A DNA stretch of 64,000 bases from CAZWSX01 sp964636985 (GTDB taxonomy: Bacteria > Planctomycetota > Planctomycetia > Pirellulales > Pirellulaceae): positions 62,001 through 126,000 of the forward strand of contig CAZWSX010000015.1 in NCBI GenBank assembly GCA_964636985.1, read 5' to 3'. Below are positions 44,253 to 53,523 of this stretch, piece by piece; position 1 is the stretch's first letter, and each line of letters begins with the position of its first letter. The position numbers and the translations under genes were made by a program. The notes under the pieces are model-generated. The model was given only the letters and a program-made list of their open reading frames with translations, made no database searches and had not been told where the DNA came from.

Positions 44253-44496
44253 CCGGCATTCTAACCACACGTTTCAGGCGCGTGTTACCAACAAAAGCCC
44301 CAAAAACGCGGAACTTTTGACGGCCATCCCGCGTTGGATGACGGAGGCCGTAAGGAAAGCCCGGGGGCAATTTCTCGCTAGGCGTAGCCCACCACCGATG
44401 CGAAAATGGAAACCCAGGAGGCTTGGACGCTCAAGACAAGGCGGAGTCGTCGATCGTTTGCCGATCGATGTTCCGTTCCCCCTTCATCCACGCAAC

Positions 44497-44502
44497 GGGA
44501 GG
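44497..44502 (+). promoter_or_regulatory. Ribosome binding site that favours a GTG start
   Basis: GGGAGG directly abuts an ATG at 44503 (too close) and is nine bases before GTG at 44512, so GTG is the better start. Confidence 0.5.
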
Positions 44503-44511
44503 ATGGGTACC

Positions 44512-45420
44512 GTGACCGCATTCTTTAAGACAAGATTCCTCCCAACGGCCCTCCTGCTGGCCAGTCTGGTTCTATGCCTTGTGGTCTGTCGACCAACGCC
44601 CGCTCTGGCCCAAGGAAAGGACAAAGGAAAAAAGAAGAAGGAAGTCCCGGCTTGGCGAAGGGCGTTGCCCAATACCGCGGCCGTCAAGCAGGCGCTGGAG
44701 CAATACGACGATGCCGAAGCCAAGGCCAAGGAACTGATCAAAAAGGCCCGCAGCGCCGCGATGGCCATCGAGCAAGCGCAAGCCGACGTCCGCAACGCGA
44801 TTTCCGCCCGCGACGGCGCCATCGTGGAAGCGAAGCAGCGCTACGCCGAGAAGTTCCAGCTGGAATCGCTCACAAAACAGCGTGCCCTCGCCGTGGCCAG
44901 GTCCGAAGAAGCCTCGAAGCCCGTCCTCGAAGAGTTGCAAAAGTCGCCAGGCTATCTCGAAAAGAAAGAAGCCGTCGACAAAGCCAATCAGGCTCACGCG
45001 AATGCGAAAGAGCAATCCGACGCGTCGGCCGAATCCACCGCCCGCGCACGGGCTTCCGACGCAGCCCAAGAACTCAAGAAGTACGAACGAAAGATGCTCG
45101 ACGAAGATCCTCGTTTGGCCGAGGTTCGCGGCGCGCTCGACGAACTCGACGACCAGATTGCATCGGCCAAATCAAAGATCGCCGGGCTCGTCAACAAAGA
45201 CGATGCGGTGGCCGACGCCGAAACCGAACTCAACAAGGCCCGCGGAGCGGTCGGCGAAGCCCGCAAGACAGCCAAGGAATCGCAAGTCATCGCGGCCGAC
45301 GCCGAAGCCAACGTCGGAGCGCACTTCGAAAGAGTGCAAGTAATAGCCCGCCGCGCCCGCGATCCGCTCCGCCGGCGCAGCGACGACGCCAACGCCAAAA
45401 ACAACAACAAGAAAAACTGA
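44512..45420 (+). CDS. Exported Ala/Lys/Glu-rich coiled-coil protein
   Basis: About 302 residues. A signal peptide (FFKTRFLPTALLLASLVLC, cut after ALA) is followed by a Lys-rich stretch and then an almost wholly helical protein, with charged heptads such as KQALEQYDDAEAKAKELIKK, EELQKSPGYLEKKEAVDKA and RGALDELDDQIASAKSK. It is probably periplasmic and elongated; no family recognised. It faces the zinc-ribbon/TM gene and ends 24 bases from it. Confidence 0.75.
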   Translation: MTAFFKTRFLPTALLLASLVLCLVVCRPTPALAQGKDKGKKKKEVPAWRRALPNTAAVKQALEQYDDAEAKAKELIKKARSAAMAIEQAQADVRNAISARDGAIVEAKQRYAEKFQLESLTKQRALAVARSEEASKPVLEELQKSPGYLEKKEAVDKANQAHANAKEQSDASAESTARARASDAAQELKKYERKMLDEDPRLAEVRGALDELDDQIASAKSKIAGLVNKDDAVADAETELNKARGAVGEARKTAKESQVIAADAEANVGAHFERVQVIARRARDPLRRRSDDANAKNNNKKN

Positions 45421-45444
45421 GTCGCCGTTCGTGCCAGCGACACG

Positions 45445-47262
45445 CTACGGATTGTGTTCCAGCAACTCAATCCGGTGACTTCCCACCTTCGCGTAGATAA
45501 CAAAGGGCGGCATCGCAACGTTCTTCAACTTGTTCACTGCCTCGCGCACTTTGGGTAGCGCTTCCAAACGGGCTTCAAGCTGCTTACTGGCCTTGATCGT
45601 CGAGGCCTTTCGCGATCGCAGACCTTGAATTTTTTGAGCCGCCGTCCTCTTTTGGACAACCATCGCGGCAGCCTCCGCCGGATTCGCTGCGGTGCTCGAT
45701 TCGATGCGATCAATCAACGCGCTGGCGGCTGCCGCTTGCGCGTCGAACTGCGCGAGCTTTTCCGTGTTCCGGGAAATCACATCCTTCCAGGTCTTTTCAA
45801 ATTCGTCGAGCCGAGGCTCCGCCAAACTGAAATGGTCGCCGTCGCGCTCCACAAATTCGGGCGTCAACGAGAACGACATCTCTCCCTTTTTGAACAAGGA
45901 ACTAGCGGCTAACTGCGCTCCAGGAAAATCACGAAACGCGATGAAGCCTCGGGCCCCCACCTTGATCTCGTAGCTCCCTCTCATCTCGGCGTTGTGCGGC
46001 AAGTTCGCCACCGACCCGAACTCGATGTACATCTCCGACCCCTTCGGCGGAGTCTCGATGGTCCAAGTCCAGTCCGTTCGATCTCTCTCCAAATCAAGTA
46101 CCGCGCGATCGATCACCTGGCTCTTCCGCAGAGCGACGTGCTTGACGCCGGTCGGCGTAGTGTAGGCCACCAGTGTGTTGCGAAGTTGCTCGCGAACCTC
46201 ATCCGGAGCGTTGCCCTCGCCCCATGAAAAGGCGACCGTCTTACCGCTCGCGCGGAACTCGGCGACGTCGGTCGCGCTTGCCGACGCGCTAGCTCGGTAC
46301 GCAACGACGCATCCCTTCTCGTCCGCAGTCGGGCTCACCACAAATTCCGCGCCGGAAGGAAGCTGCGCGGCCGACGAAAGCAGGCGGAAGTGCTGCGAAG
46401 AAAACGACTGATCGGAACCCAACGCCAAAACCTCGACGGTGCTTTTGTCATCGAGCGGCGGCAACGCTACTCCCCGCTGGATCACGCGAGGTCGCGGCGG
46501 GTCAGCCACGGCGGAAGGCTGCCCTTGCCCAGTCTTGCCCGGCCGCGGTTTCCCCGTCTCGGGATCGATCAAGTCGGCAAACGTCACTCGTGGCGGACCA
46601 GGGAGTGGATCGACCGAAGAATCGTCGGGCATTTCTTCGGTAGGTTGCTCGCCGCCCGATTGGCCCGCTATTTTCGCAAAATTCCCTTTGGTTTGGTTCG
46701 GCGAGTCCGTGGTCCGTGTGCCGGTCGAGGACGGGGCCGCGTTCGGTTGTGCCCGCTCGTTAGGCACGACCGGGTGGTCAGGACCCTTCACTTCCTCCTC
46801 AGGCGCCATACCTAGCGATTTTTCGATCGCGCTTCGCTCGCGAGCGAGCTGCTCGGGAGACTTCTCAACCCCCAAGTCTTGCCGCATCTGCGTTATGAAG
46901 TTGGTTCGCGAGATCAGGTATCCCGCAACGCCCACTCCAAGAACCCCTCCCAGGGCGACCGAGACCAGCGACCAGAGAGGATTTCCCTTAGAGCGGCCGC
47001 GCGACTTTCGCGATGGACCAGACGTTGAGATAGCCGGCCCCTCTGAGAGGGGAGCCGGAGCAACGGGGTTGTTTAGGGGGTGAGGCGGCAACGGAACCTG
47101 CCCCATAGGGGCATTGGGGTAAGCACCATATGGAGCAGGATTCGGGTTTGCCGATGGCGGCATGAAGCCGGCCCCGCACAAGGGGCAAATCATCGCGCCC
47201 ATACCGCCCGCAGTGGGAGGCAGGGTCAAAGTTTGGCGACATCCAGGACAAACAACTTGCAT
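45445..47262 (-). CDS. Zinc-ribbon, single-TM protein of unknown function
   Basis: 605 residues. The N-terminus has a two-Cys-pair zinc ribbon (CPGC at 5-8, CPLC further on), a Pro/Asn-rich linker, and a membrane segment (LWSLVSVALGGVLGVGVAGYL, about 105-125). The remaining 450 residues are extracytoplasmic, with a disordered Pro/Gly-rich part and a C-terminal globular region ending VRKAVNK-like helices and PPFVIYAKVGSHRIELLEHN. Zinc ribbon plus TM plus large outer domain is a frequent planctomycete arrangement. AAGGAACCG precedes the ATG. Confidence 0.8.
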   Translation of the reverse strand: MQVVCPGCRQTLTLPPTAGGMGAMICPLCGAGFMPPSANPNPAPYGAYPNAPMGQVPLPPHPLNNPVAPAPLSEGPAISTSGPSRKSRGRSKGNPLWSLVSVALGGVLGVGVAGYLISRTNFITQMRQDLGVEKSPEQLARERSAIEKSLGMAPEEEVKGPDHPVVPNERAQPNAAPSSTGTRTTDSPNQTKGNFAKIAGQSGGEQPTEEMPDDSSVDPLPGPPRVTFADLIDPETGKPRPGKTGQGQPSAVADPPRPRVIQRGVALPPLDDKSTVEVLALGSDQSFSSQHFRLLSSAAQLPSGAEFVVSPTADEKGCVVAYRASASASATDVAEFRASGKTVAFSWGEGNAPDEVREQLRNTLVAYTTPTGVKHVALRKSQVIDRAVLDLERDRTDWTWTIETPPKGSEMYIEFGSVANLPHNAEMRGSYEIKVGARGFIAFRDFPGAQLAASSLFKKGEMSFSLTPEFVERDGDHFSLAEPRLDEFEKTWKDVISRNTEKLAQFDAQAAAASALIDRIESSTAANPAEAAAMVVQKRTAAQKIQGLRSRKASTIKASKQLEARLEALPKVREAVNKLKNVAMPPFVIYAKVGSHRIELLEHNP

Positions 47263-47450
47263 CGGTTCCTTGTTTTTCTCTAGGCGGTTTCCCTATAACC
47301 GCAACTACGAGTGTATCGGCTCTCGCGGACAGCCGCAAACTCGGTTCGATAACCTCCTTGAAGTCTTCATATATATAAATCAACGCTCGTCGCATCTTCT
47401 TTGCAACGAGGACGTAACAATGCGACTTCCTTTCATCGCCCGAGCTTCCT

Positions 47451-48536
47451 ATGCGCTATTTTGTGACACTTTTTTGCTTGGCTACCGCGCTCCATGCCAA
47501 TTCGCTTGCCATCGCGCAGAGCATTAACACACTCGTAGGCAACGGAACCAAAGGCTTCAAAGGCGACGGCGGCCCAGCCGCCAAGGCGCAACTCAACAAC
47601 GTCTATGGCATCGCCCGCGGCCCCGACGATCGCTTGTACCTGTGCGACATGGAGAACCATCGCATCCGCCGCGTCAACAGCGACGGCACCATCGAAACCT
47701 ACGTCGGCTCAGGCGAGAAAGGATACGGCGGCGACGGCGGTCCGGCCGACAAAGCATCACTCAACGAACCGTACGAACTGGCCTGGGACAAAGCGGGCAA
47801 CCTCTACTTCGTCGAACTAGGCAATCACTGCGTCCGGCGAGTCGACAAGGCAACGCGCGCGATCAGCACTGTCGCCGGAAGTGGAGTTGCTGGCTTCTCC
47901 GGCGACGGCGGCCCAGCCATCAAAGCGACGTTCAGTGCGCCTCACAGTCTGGCATTTGATCCCGACGGCAATCTGTATGTGTGCGATATCGGAAATCATC
48001 GTGTCCGCCGAATCGATGGCACAACGCAAACGATCGTCACGTGGTCGGGAACCGGTGAAAAGCGAACGGCCGAAAATGGCTCGCCGATTTCAGGATCCTC
48101 TCTGCTTGGCCCGCGAGCTATCGCCTTTGCGCCCGACGGAAAATGCTGGCTGGCCCTCCGAGAGGGGAATGTGCTTCTGCTGCTCGATACCAAGGCCAAC
48201 ACCATGACGCGGATGGCCGGCACAGGCAAGTCGGGCTTCACCGGCAATGGCGGGCCAGCGACTGACGCGACTCTGTCGGGTCCTAAAGGGATCGCACTCG
48301 ATGCAGCAGGCAACGTCTACCTGGCGGATACCGAATCACACTCGATTCGCTACTACGATGCAAAGAAGCAAACGATCGAACTCCTGGTCGGCGACGGCGA
48401 AAAAGGAGACGGCCCCGACGGCGATCCCCTGCACTGCCGTCTCGCGCGACCGCACGGAGTCTTCGTCGACCGCGACGGCTCGGTCCTCATCGGCGACAGC
48501 GAAAACAACCGCATCCGCGTCTGGCGGAAGAAATAG
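47451..48536 (+). CDS. Secreted NHL-repeat beta-propeller protein
   Basis: 361 residues with a signal peptide ending at SLAIAQ. Six NHL-type blades recur with the pattern GDGGPAxKAxLNxPxxL, then a D-G-N-L-Y-V-C-D segment and NHRIRRV: for example YGIARGPDDRLYLCDMENHR and LAFDPDGNLYVCDIGNHRVR. NHL propellers bind proteins or ligands and have no common enzyme activity. A copy of the short palindrome family lies 24 bases after the stop. Confidence 0.92.
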   Translation: MRYFVTLFCLATALHANSLAIAQSINTLVGNGTKGFKGDGGPAAKAQLNNVYGIARGPDDRLYLCDMENHRIRRVNSDGTIETYVGSGEKGYGGDGGPADKASLNEPYELAWDKAGNLYFVELGNHCVRRVDKATRAISTVAGSGVAGFSGDGGPAIKATFSAPHSLAFDPDGNLYVCDIGNHRVRRIDGTTQTIVTWSGTGEKRTAENGSPISGSSLLGPRAIAFAPDGKCWLALREGNVLLLLDTKANTMTRMAGTGKSGFTGNGGPATDATLSGPKGIALDAAGNVYLADTESHSIRYYDAKKQTIELLVGDGEKGDGPDGDPLHCRLARPHGVFVDRDGSVLIGDSENNRIRVWRKK

Positions 48537-48559
48537 CGATCGAGGCCGATGTCCTAGTG

Positions 48560-48581
48560 GCACAGACAATCCTGTCTGTGC
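48560..48581 (+). repeat. Short palindromic repeat, GCACAGACA copy
   Basis: GCACAGACA, spacer ATCC, TGTCTGTGC: 9 perfect pairs, preceded by AGTG and followed by GCGG. It lies 24 bases downstream of the NHL-protein stop, in the sense orientation. Confidence 0.7.
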
Positions 48582-48704
48582 GCGGTTGGCGATTTTGTCA
48601 GGGAGATTGAGAGCCGCGGAATATCCGCTCACAAACCGAGACGCACGTCTCCAATCGCAAGCATCTATAATCGATTCGCAAACGCCGCCACGCCCGAGAC
48701 GCGT

Positions 48705-50966
48705 ATGAATGCGAACGATGAACACGAGAGCGAGAACAAACCGGCCGCGGGTGATCCCAAGCCGCGCCAGTTCCATTCGCCAACGAAGGCCGATCTCTCT
48801 TCCGGCGACGTTCCAACTCATGGCGGTATAACCGATCGTCCAGGTGCGCCCGCGCTACCCATCATCGGCAGCATGCTGGGCCCTTACGAGTTGCTCGAGA
48901 CAGTGGGCCAAGGCGGAATGGGAACCGTCTACAAAGCCCGGCACACGCGGCTCAAAAAGATCGTCGCACTCAAAGTCCTGGCTCCCTCCTTGATCGGCAA
49001 CGAAGAAGCGCAGGCTCGTTTCGATCGAGAAATGGAGGCCGTCGGCAAGATCGACCATCCCAATATTGTCCGCGCCTTGGACGCCGGCGAGTTCGGCGGC
49101 CTCCATTATCTCTCGATGGAGTATGTCGAAGGAACCGACTTGAACCAACTCGTCCGGGAGCGCGGCCCTCTCTCGGTCGCGAACGCCTGCCAGCTGATCC
49201 GCCAGGCGGCCCAAGGTTTGGCCGTCGCTCACGAAGCAGGCCTGGTCCATCGCGACATCAAGCCCGCGAACATCCTGCTGGCCAAAGATGGCCGCGTCAA
49301 GTTGCTCGATCTGGGCCTGGCTCGCATCAGCGAATCCGACACGAAGAATCAATTCACCGGTTCCGGTCAAACCTTCGGCACGGCCGATTACATGGCGCCC
49401 GAGCAGTGCGAGGACAGCCACAAAGTCGACGCCCGTGCCGACCTCTATTCGCTCGGCTGCACGCTGTACTTCTTGCTGACAGGCAAGCCACCGTACGCAG
49501 CGGCGCAAACGTTCCCGGCCAAGATATTGGCTCACATATCCTCGCCGATCCCGGATCTGTCCTCAGCCTGCCCGGATGCTCCCGCTGAGCTCGTCTCCAT
49601 TTACCAAAAACTGATGGCGAAGTCCGCCGCGGAACGGATCGTCTCGGCATCGGAAGTCGTATCTCTTCTCGCGCCGCTGACAGGCGAAAAAGCCAACGCC
49701 GATCCAACTCCGATGACCCTGGCCAGGCAGCCGAAGCTCACAACGAAGAGAGCCGTTCCAATCGCGGCATGGCTCCTCGCCAGCGCGAGTATCGCGATCG
49801 CGATCTTCAGCATCGTGATCCTGACCAGACAAGCTGGAACCAAGCCAGATGTTCGTCACAGCGATCGCGGCGGGACGACCGACACAAGTGCAAGCAGCGA
49901 CTCGGCACCTGTCGACTTGCTCCCCATCGACTACGTCGCCGAGCGCAAGGCCGCCGAGTGGTTGGCCCAGCGCATGACCGACGGATTCTTTATGGTTGAG
50001 GTCGGAAGTGGCCAATGGAAGCCCATCACTTCGGCCAACCGCCAATTGCCGGAGGAGCCCTTCATACTCAAGCAGATCGATCGAATCCCAGAGCTTGACG
50101 ATGAGGGCCTCGCGCTCCTGGCCGAGTGTCGACGAGTCACTTACGTGACTCTAGTTTCCAATCCGAATCTCTCCCTGGTGCCACTTCTGACGTTCACTGA
50201 TTCCGCAGCGCCCACTCTGGCCATTCTCAATCTTCAAACGAGCCCGGAAATTCAGGAACACCTTGTTACGCTGCTCAGTCGAAAACCATTCCCCGCACTT
50301 CAACAGGTTTCCGCGTCCGACATGCGAGATGGCTACGCCTTTGAACACTGTCCTCGATTGCCATCTCTGGAAATCCTGGATCTTCCCGGTTCCCCCATCG
50401 GCGATAAAGGTCTCAAGGCAATCTGCGAGCGATATCCCAAACTGAAATCGCTAGGCATTCCGTACGGGTTGAATGTCTCCGCCGAAGACCTGCGGCCGCT
50501 GGCGGAGCTTAAGAACTTTCGTCGTCTCGTAAGCAGCAGCCCGCAGTGGAGCGATCGCAATCTCGCGGTCTTGAAAAGCCTGCCGCAATTCGAAGCACTC
50601 GCGACAAGTTCGCCAGTGGCCAAGCCACCCGGCAGTTTGCAAAAGCTCTCGCTATTGGCCGACAAGCTCGTCGAATTCGAACTGTTCGTGTTGGCCGATT
50701 GGGACCCCGGTCCCAGCGACGATGATTACGAAACCCTTCTCCAGTTCCGCAAGTTGACGTTCCTAAGGCTGGACGGGCACACCGGTTCCCCGACCGATGA
50801 CCAACTGGCCAAGATCGCAAAGCTTCCTGCGCTCAAAAAGTTCCACCTTAGTTTCAAAGAAGGCAACCGCCGCTACACGGCCAAGGGCATCGCTGCCTTC
50901 CACCAGGCCCGCCCCGATGTGGAGATGGACATTGACGGCGAAGCCTATCCGGCGCAAGCGAACTAA
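48705..50966 (+). CDS. Ser/Thr protein kinase with TM and leucine-rich extracytoplasmic domain
   Basis: 753 residues. The kinase domain (about 59-325) has all key elements: GQGGMGTVYKA, K90 in VALKVL, the catalytic loop VHRDIKPANI (D184), DLG (D202) in place of DFG, and YMAPEQ. A membrane segment lies at about 351-374. The outer part (about 410-750) contains irregular leucine-rich repeats (LEILDLPGSPIGDKGLKAI, LRPLAELKNFRRL). This is the PknB-type transmembrane kinase layout common in planctomycetes; the LRR part presumably senses or scaffolds. Confidence 0.95.
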   Translation: MNANDEHESENKPAAGDPKPRQFHSPTKADLSSGDVPTHGGITDRPGAPALPIIGSMLGPYELLETVGQGGMGTVYKARHTRLKKIVALKVLAPSLIGNEEAQARFDREMEAVGKIDHPNIVRALDAGEFGGLHYLSMEYVEGTDLNQLVRERGPLSVANACQLIRQAAQGLAVAHEAGLVHRDIKPANILLAKDGRVKLLDLGLARISESDTKNQFTGSGQTFGTADYMAPEQCEDSHKVDARADLYSLGCTLYFLLTGKPPYAAAQTFPAKILAHISSPIPDLSSACPDAPAELVSIYQKLMAKSAAERIVSASEVVSLLAPLTGEKANADPTPMTLARQPKLTTKRAVPIAAWLLASASIAIAIFSIVILTRQAGTKPDVRHSDRGGTTDTSASSDSAPVDLLPIDYVAERKAAEWLAQRMTDGFFMVEVGSGQWKPITSANRQLPEEPFILKQIDRIPELDDEGLALLAECRRVTYVTLVSNPNLSLVPLLTFTDSAAPTLAILNLQTSPEIQEHLVTLLSRKPFPALQQVSASDMRDGYAFEHCPRLPSLEILDLPGSPIGDKGLKAICERYPKLKSLGIPYGLNVSAEDLRPLAELKNFRRLVSSSPQWSDRNLAVLKSLPQFEALATSSPVAKPPGSLQKLSLLADKLVEFELFVLADWDPGPSDDDYETLLQFRKLTFLRLDGHTGSPTDDQLAKIAKLPALKKFHLSFKEGNRRYTAKGIAAFHQARPDVEMDIDGEAYPAQAN

Positions 50967-51115
50967 ACACCAGGACCAGCTGGCGCACAATTCCGAGAGA
51001 TACCGTCGCGACGTGCTGTCGTTTGTGGAAAGTATCAATGGCCCGCATCAGCAGCGGAAACGCCCCCGCTCGAATAAGCTAGGGGATCAACTACCACCGC
51101 GCGACAACTCGCCAT

Positions 51116-52327
51116 TCACTCCGGCAAGTGGTGCCCCAGCTTGTCGCGCTTGGTCGCCAGGTAGTGGACGTTGTGCTCGTTCGACGGCACAACAATCGGA
51201 ATCTGGTCGACCACTTTCAGCGAGAAACCGCCGTAGATGAAGGCATCCGTCTTCTTCGGATTGTTGGTGAGCAACCGCACTTCGCTCAGACCCAGATCCT
51301 TGAGAATCTGAATGCCAACGCCGTAGTCACGCATATCGGCTTTAAATCCCAGCGCGTTGTTCGCTTCGACCGTATCGAGCCCCTTCTCTTGCAGCGCGTA
51401 GGCTTTGATCTTTTCGGTCAAGCCAATCCCGCGTCCTTCCTGTGGCAAGTACACCAGCGCGCCGGCGCCCGCCTTGGAAATCATCTCCAGCGCCATATCG
51501 AGTTGGCTGCCGCAGTCGCAGCGGAGCGAACCGAGCAAGTCGCCTGTGAAGCACGACGAGTGCAAACGCACCAGCGGTGCCTTGGCCGTTGAAAGATCCC
51601 CCTTCACCAGCGCCACCGGCTGTTGCTCTTCGAACCGCACACCATAGGCGATGATGGTGAACTCGCCGAACTTGGCGGTCGGAAGCTTTGCCTCGGCAAT
51701 CCGATGGACCAGCTTTTCGCTCACCCGCCGATGCGCGATCAGCTGCTCGATCGAAATGATTTTCAAATCATGCTTGCGGGCAATTTCGACGAGTTGCTCG
51801 CGCGACGCTCGATTGCCTGTCTCGTCCAGAATCTCGCTCAACACACCCACCGGTGCGAGCCCCGCCATGCGGCAAAGATCGACCGTCGCCTCGGTATGCC
51901 CCGCGCGGCGCAGCACGCCGCCCTCTTTCGCGAGCAGCGGATGAACGTGGCCGGGGCGAACAAAATCGCTGGCCCGGCTTTCTGGATCGGCCACGGCCTG
52001 AACGGTTGTCGCTCGCTCTTCTACGGTGATTCCGGTGCGCGCGGTACGGTGATCGATCGGCGTCAAAAATCCCGTTTGGTGCGGCGTACTGTTGCTTTCC
52101 ACCACCGGACGAAGTTCCAGCCGCTGGCACGTCTCGGGCAAGATCGGCATGCAAAATTCGCCGCGGCCATTCAAAATAAAATTAACCACCTCAGGCGTCG
52201 CCTTCTCGGCGGCACAAATATAGTCCCCTTCGTTTTCGCGGTCTTCGGCGTCGACGACGATTACCACCTCCCCCTTGGCAATCGCTTCCACGGCCGCTTG
52301 AACGCTCGAAAACTCTCGCTCGGACAC
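51116..52327 (-). CDS. ribBA: Bifunctional riboflavin synthesis enzyme RibBA (DHBP synthase / GTP cyclohydrolase II)
   Basis: 403 residues. The N-terminal 3,4-dihydroxy-2-butanone 4-phosphate synthase domain (1-200) shows VVDAEDRENEGDYICAAE, RPGHVHPL and AGHTEATVDL. The C-terminal GTP cyclohydrolase II domain (about 205-400) has the zinc site in HSSCFTGDLLGSLRCDCGSQ and YLPQEGRGIGL. The two supply both substrates of lumazine synthase. Start is GTG at 52327 with AGGGAACAGG just upstream. No other rib genes lie nearby, and no FMN riboswitch core is visible in the 170-base divergent region. Confidence 0.97.
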   Translation of the reverse strand: MSEREFSSVQAAVEAIAKGEVVIVVDAEDRENEGDYICAAEKATPEVVNFILNGRGEFCMPILPETCQRLELRPVVESNSTPHQTGFLTPIDHRTARTGITVEERATTVQAVADPESRASDFVRPGHVHPLLAKEGGVLRRAGHTEATVDLCRMAGLAPVGVLSEILDETGNRASREQLVEIARKHDLKIISIEQLIAHRRVSEKLVHRIAEAKLPTAKFGEFTIIAYGVRFEEQQPVALVKGDLSTAKAPLVRLHSSCFTGDLLGSLRCDCGSQLDMALEMISKAGAGALVYLPQEGRGIGLTEKIKAYALQEKGLDTVEANNALGFKADMRDYGVGIQILKDLGLSEVRLLTNNPKKTDAFIYGGFSLKVVDQIPIVVPSNEHNVHYLATKRDKLGHHLPE

Positions 52328-52497
52328 CCTGTTCCCTTTCGTAAGACCTACCGAGCCGGCAAATGGAGCCAGCCAGCGGAACCCGCGGACGCTCGGTGAC
52401 GGTCTATTATAGAGAGAGTCGGCCCTTTAGGGCGGCTCCCGAAAAGACCAGCTCCCCAGCGACTGGGGTGGCCAAAACGGCAACAAGCGAGAGGTCC

Positions 52498-53340
52498 ATG
52501 CCACGGCTCAGTAAAGAGGAGTACATCGAGCAAGCCTACCTGTTTCGAGCGTTGCTCGAACGGATCCCCGACGCCACGCCTCTGCAGGACCTGCTGGTCG
52601 AAATCAAGCAAGAGCTGCTCACCACTACCCGGCTGCCGATGGCGCTCGACTTTCTCCTCGCGGAAGTGCGACACTTAGGCGTCCTGCACACGGCCATGAA
52701 GCGGCTCGGCCACTATTTTCACCCCTTTCAGACGTACGTCATCAGCGAGGCCGAAAGCGAGCGCGGCCGCTTTGACATGCGCGTCGCCTTGCAATTGCTC
52801 CACGACGAAGCGAAGTACCGGGCAAGCGAAGGAAGCGTACAGGGACTCTTCTTCTACCAGTTCGAGTGCCTGTGCCGGAACCGGCTCAAGTACGAACAAG
52901 GCCTCGACGCAGTGGCCGAGGACCCTTGGTACGACCAAGGATGGCGCGACTGGATCATCACCGTCCGCCGCCAAATCGGGCTCGTCGATTTCGCCGACAT
53001 GGTTTACGTCCGCAGCGAACAGTACATCAAGCAGCAAGAATCGCTCGGAATCGAAGCCATCGATCGCCCGCCGGCCGTGCTGTTCGGCGAAAAGGAAGGC
53101 CGCATCGCCTTCGCCAACCGCCGCAAAGACCCGCTCTATTTCTTCGCAGCCCTCCAACGCCATCTAGGCTATCCCGAGGTAAAACGCCCCAAGCCGATCG
53201 AAGATACTCAAAGCAAGTACGAAGACATGCAGCGAAAGATGCACCAACTCGACATCCGGCTCAAGCTGCTCGAAGAAGAACAGCGCGCCGGCATCGACTT
53301 GAACAAGTACTACGCGAAACAGCCGCCGCCCGCGGAGTAG
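52498..53340 (+). CDS. Conserved planctomycete-type hypothetical protein
   Basis: 280 residues, no signal or membrane segment, so cytoplasmic. Mostly helical: SKEEYIEQAYLFRALLERI, LDFLLAEVRHLGVLHTAMKR, YHGTF-free but with YFHPFQTYVISEAESERGRF, and a C-terminal coiled coil (DTQSKYEDMQRKMHQLDIRL). I do not recognise a family with known function. Divergent from ribBA, with GAGG shortly before the ATG at 52498. Its 3' end faces the FGE-like gene across an inverted-repeat region. Confidence 0.75.
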   Translation: MPRLSKEEYIEQAYLFRALLERIPDATPLQDLLVEIKQELLTTTRLPMALDFLLAEVRHLGVLHTAMKRLGHYFHPFQTYVISEAESERGRFDMRVALQLLHDEAKYRASEGSVQGLFFYQFECLCRNRLKYEQGLDAVAEDPWYDQGWRDWIITVRRQIGLVDFADMVYVRSEQYIKQQESLGIEAIDRPPAVLFGEKEGRIAFANRRKDPLYFFAALQRHLGYPEVKRPKPIEDTQSKYEDMQRKMHQLDIRLKLLEEEQRAGIDLNKYYAKQPPPAE

Positions 53341-53347
53341 GGAGAAA

Positions 53348-53522
53348 TTCACCACGGAGGTACGGAGGGCACGGAGAAGAAGTCAGAAGCGAATTGGCCT
53401 ACTTCGTAAATCAACAATCAAAAATCATCAATCGAGGCCGAATCCCAAAGTAGCCGCGCACCGACAAGATTGTCTGCGCCACTTTTTTCTTCTCTCCGTA
53501 CCCTCCGTGTCTCCGTGGTGAA
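53348..53522. repeat. Large inverted repeat of CACGGAG-type sequence between convergent genes
   Basis: At 53348-53381 the plus strand reads TTCACCACGGAG then further ACGGAG units. At 53491-53522 the same series appears on the minus strand (reading towards 53491). The arms of about 32 bases differ at a few positions and flank about 110 bases. A third copy lies at 61250-61282. The element fills most of the gap between the stops at 53340 and 53524. Confidence 0.75.
53452..53481 (-). repeat. Short palindromic repeat, imperfect copy
   Basis: On the minus strand: GTGGCGCAGACA, ATCT, TGTCGGTGC, with mismatched arms, preceded by AAAAAA. It is about 44 bases downstream of the FGE-like stop, in the sense orientation, and is an eroded member of the short palindrome family. 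Confidence 0.5.
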
Positions 53523-53523
53523 T

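Larger units (their letters stand above)
44154..44511. other. Intergenic region between divergent genes
   Basis: About 358 bases between the HerA-like and coiled-coil genes. It includes a 13-base tandem repeat (44218-44252) and the ribosome site for the coiled-coil gene. An open frame from 44317 continues into that gene, but the first 60 or so codons carry no conserved feature. No riboswitch recognised. Confidence 0.45.

Noticed and set aside
52328..52497. An FMN riboswitch upstream of ribBA.
   Set aside because: The conserved FMN-element core sequences are not visible on the minus strand.
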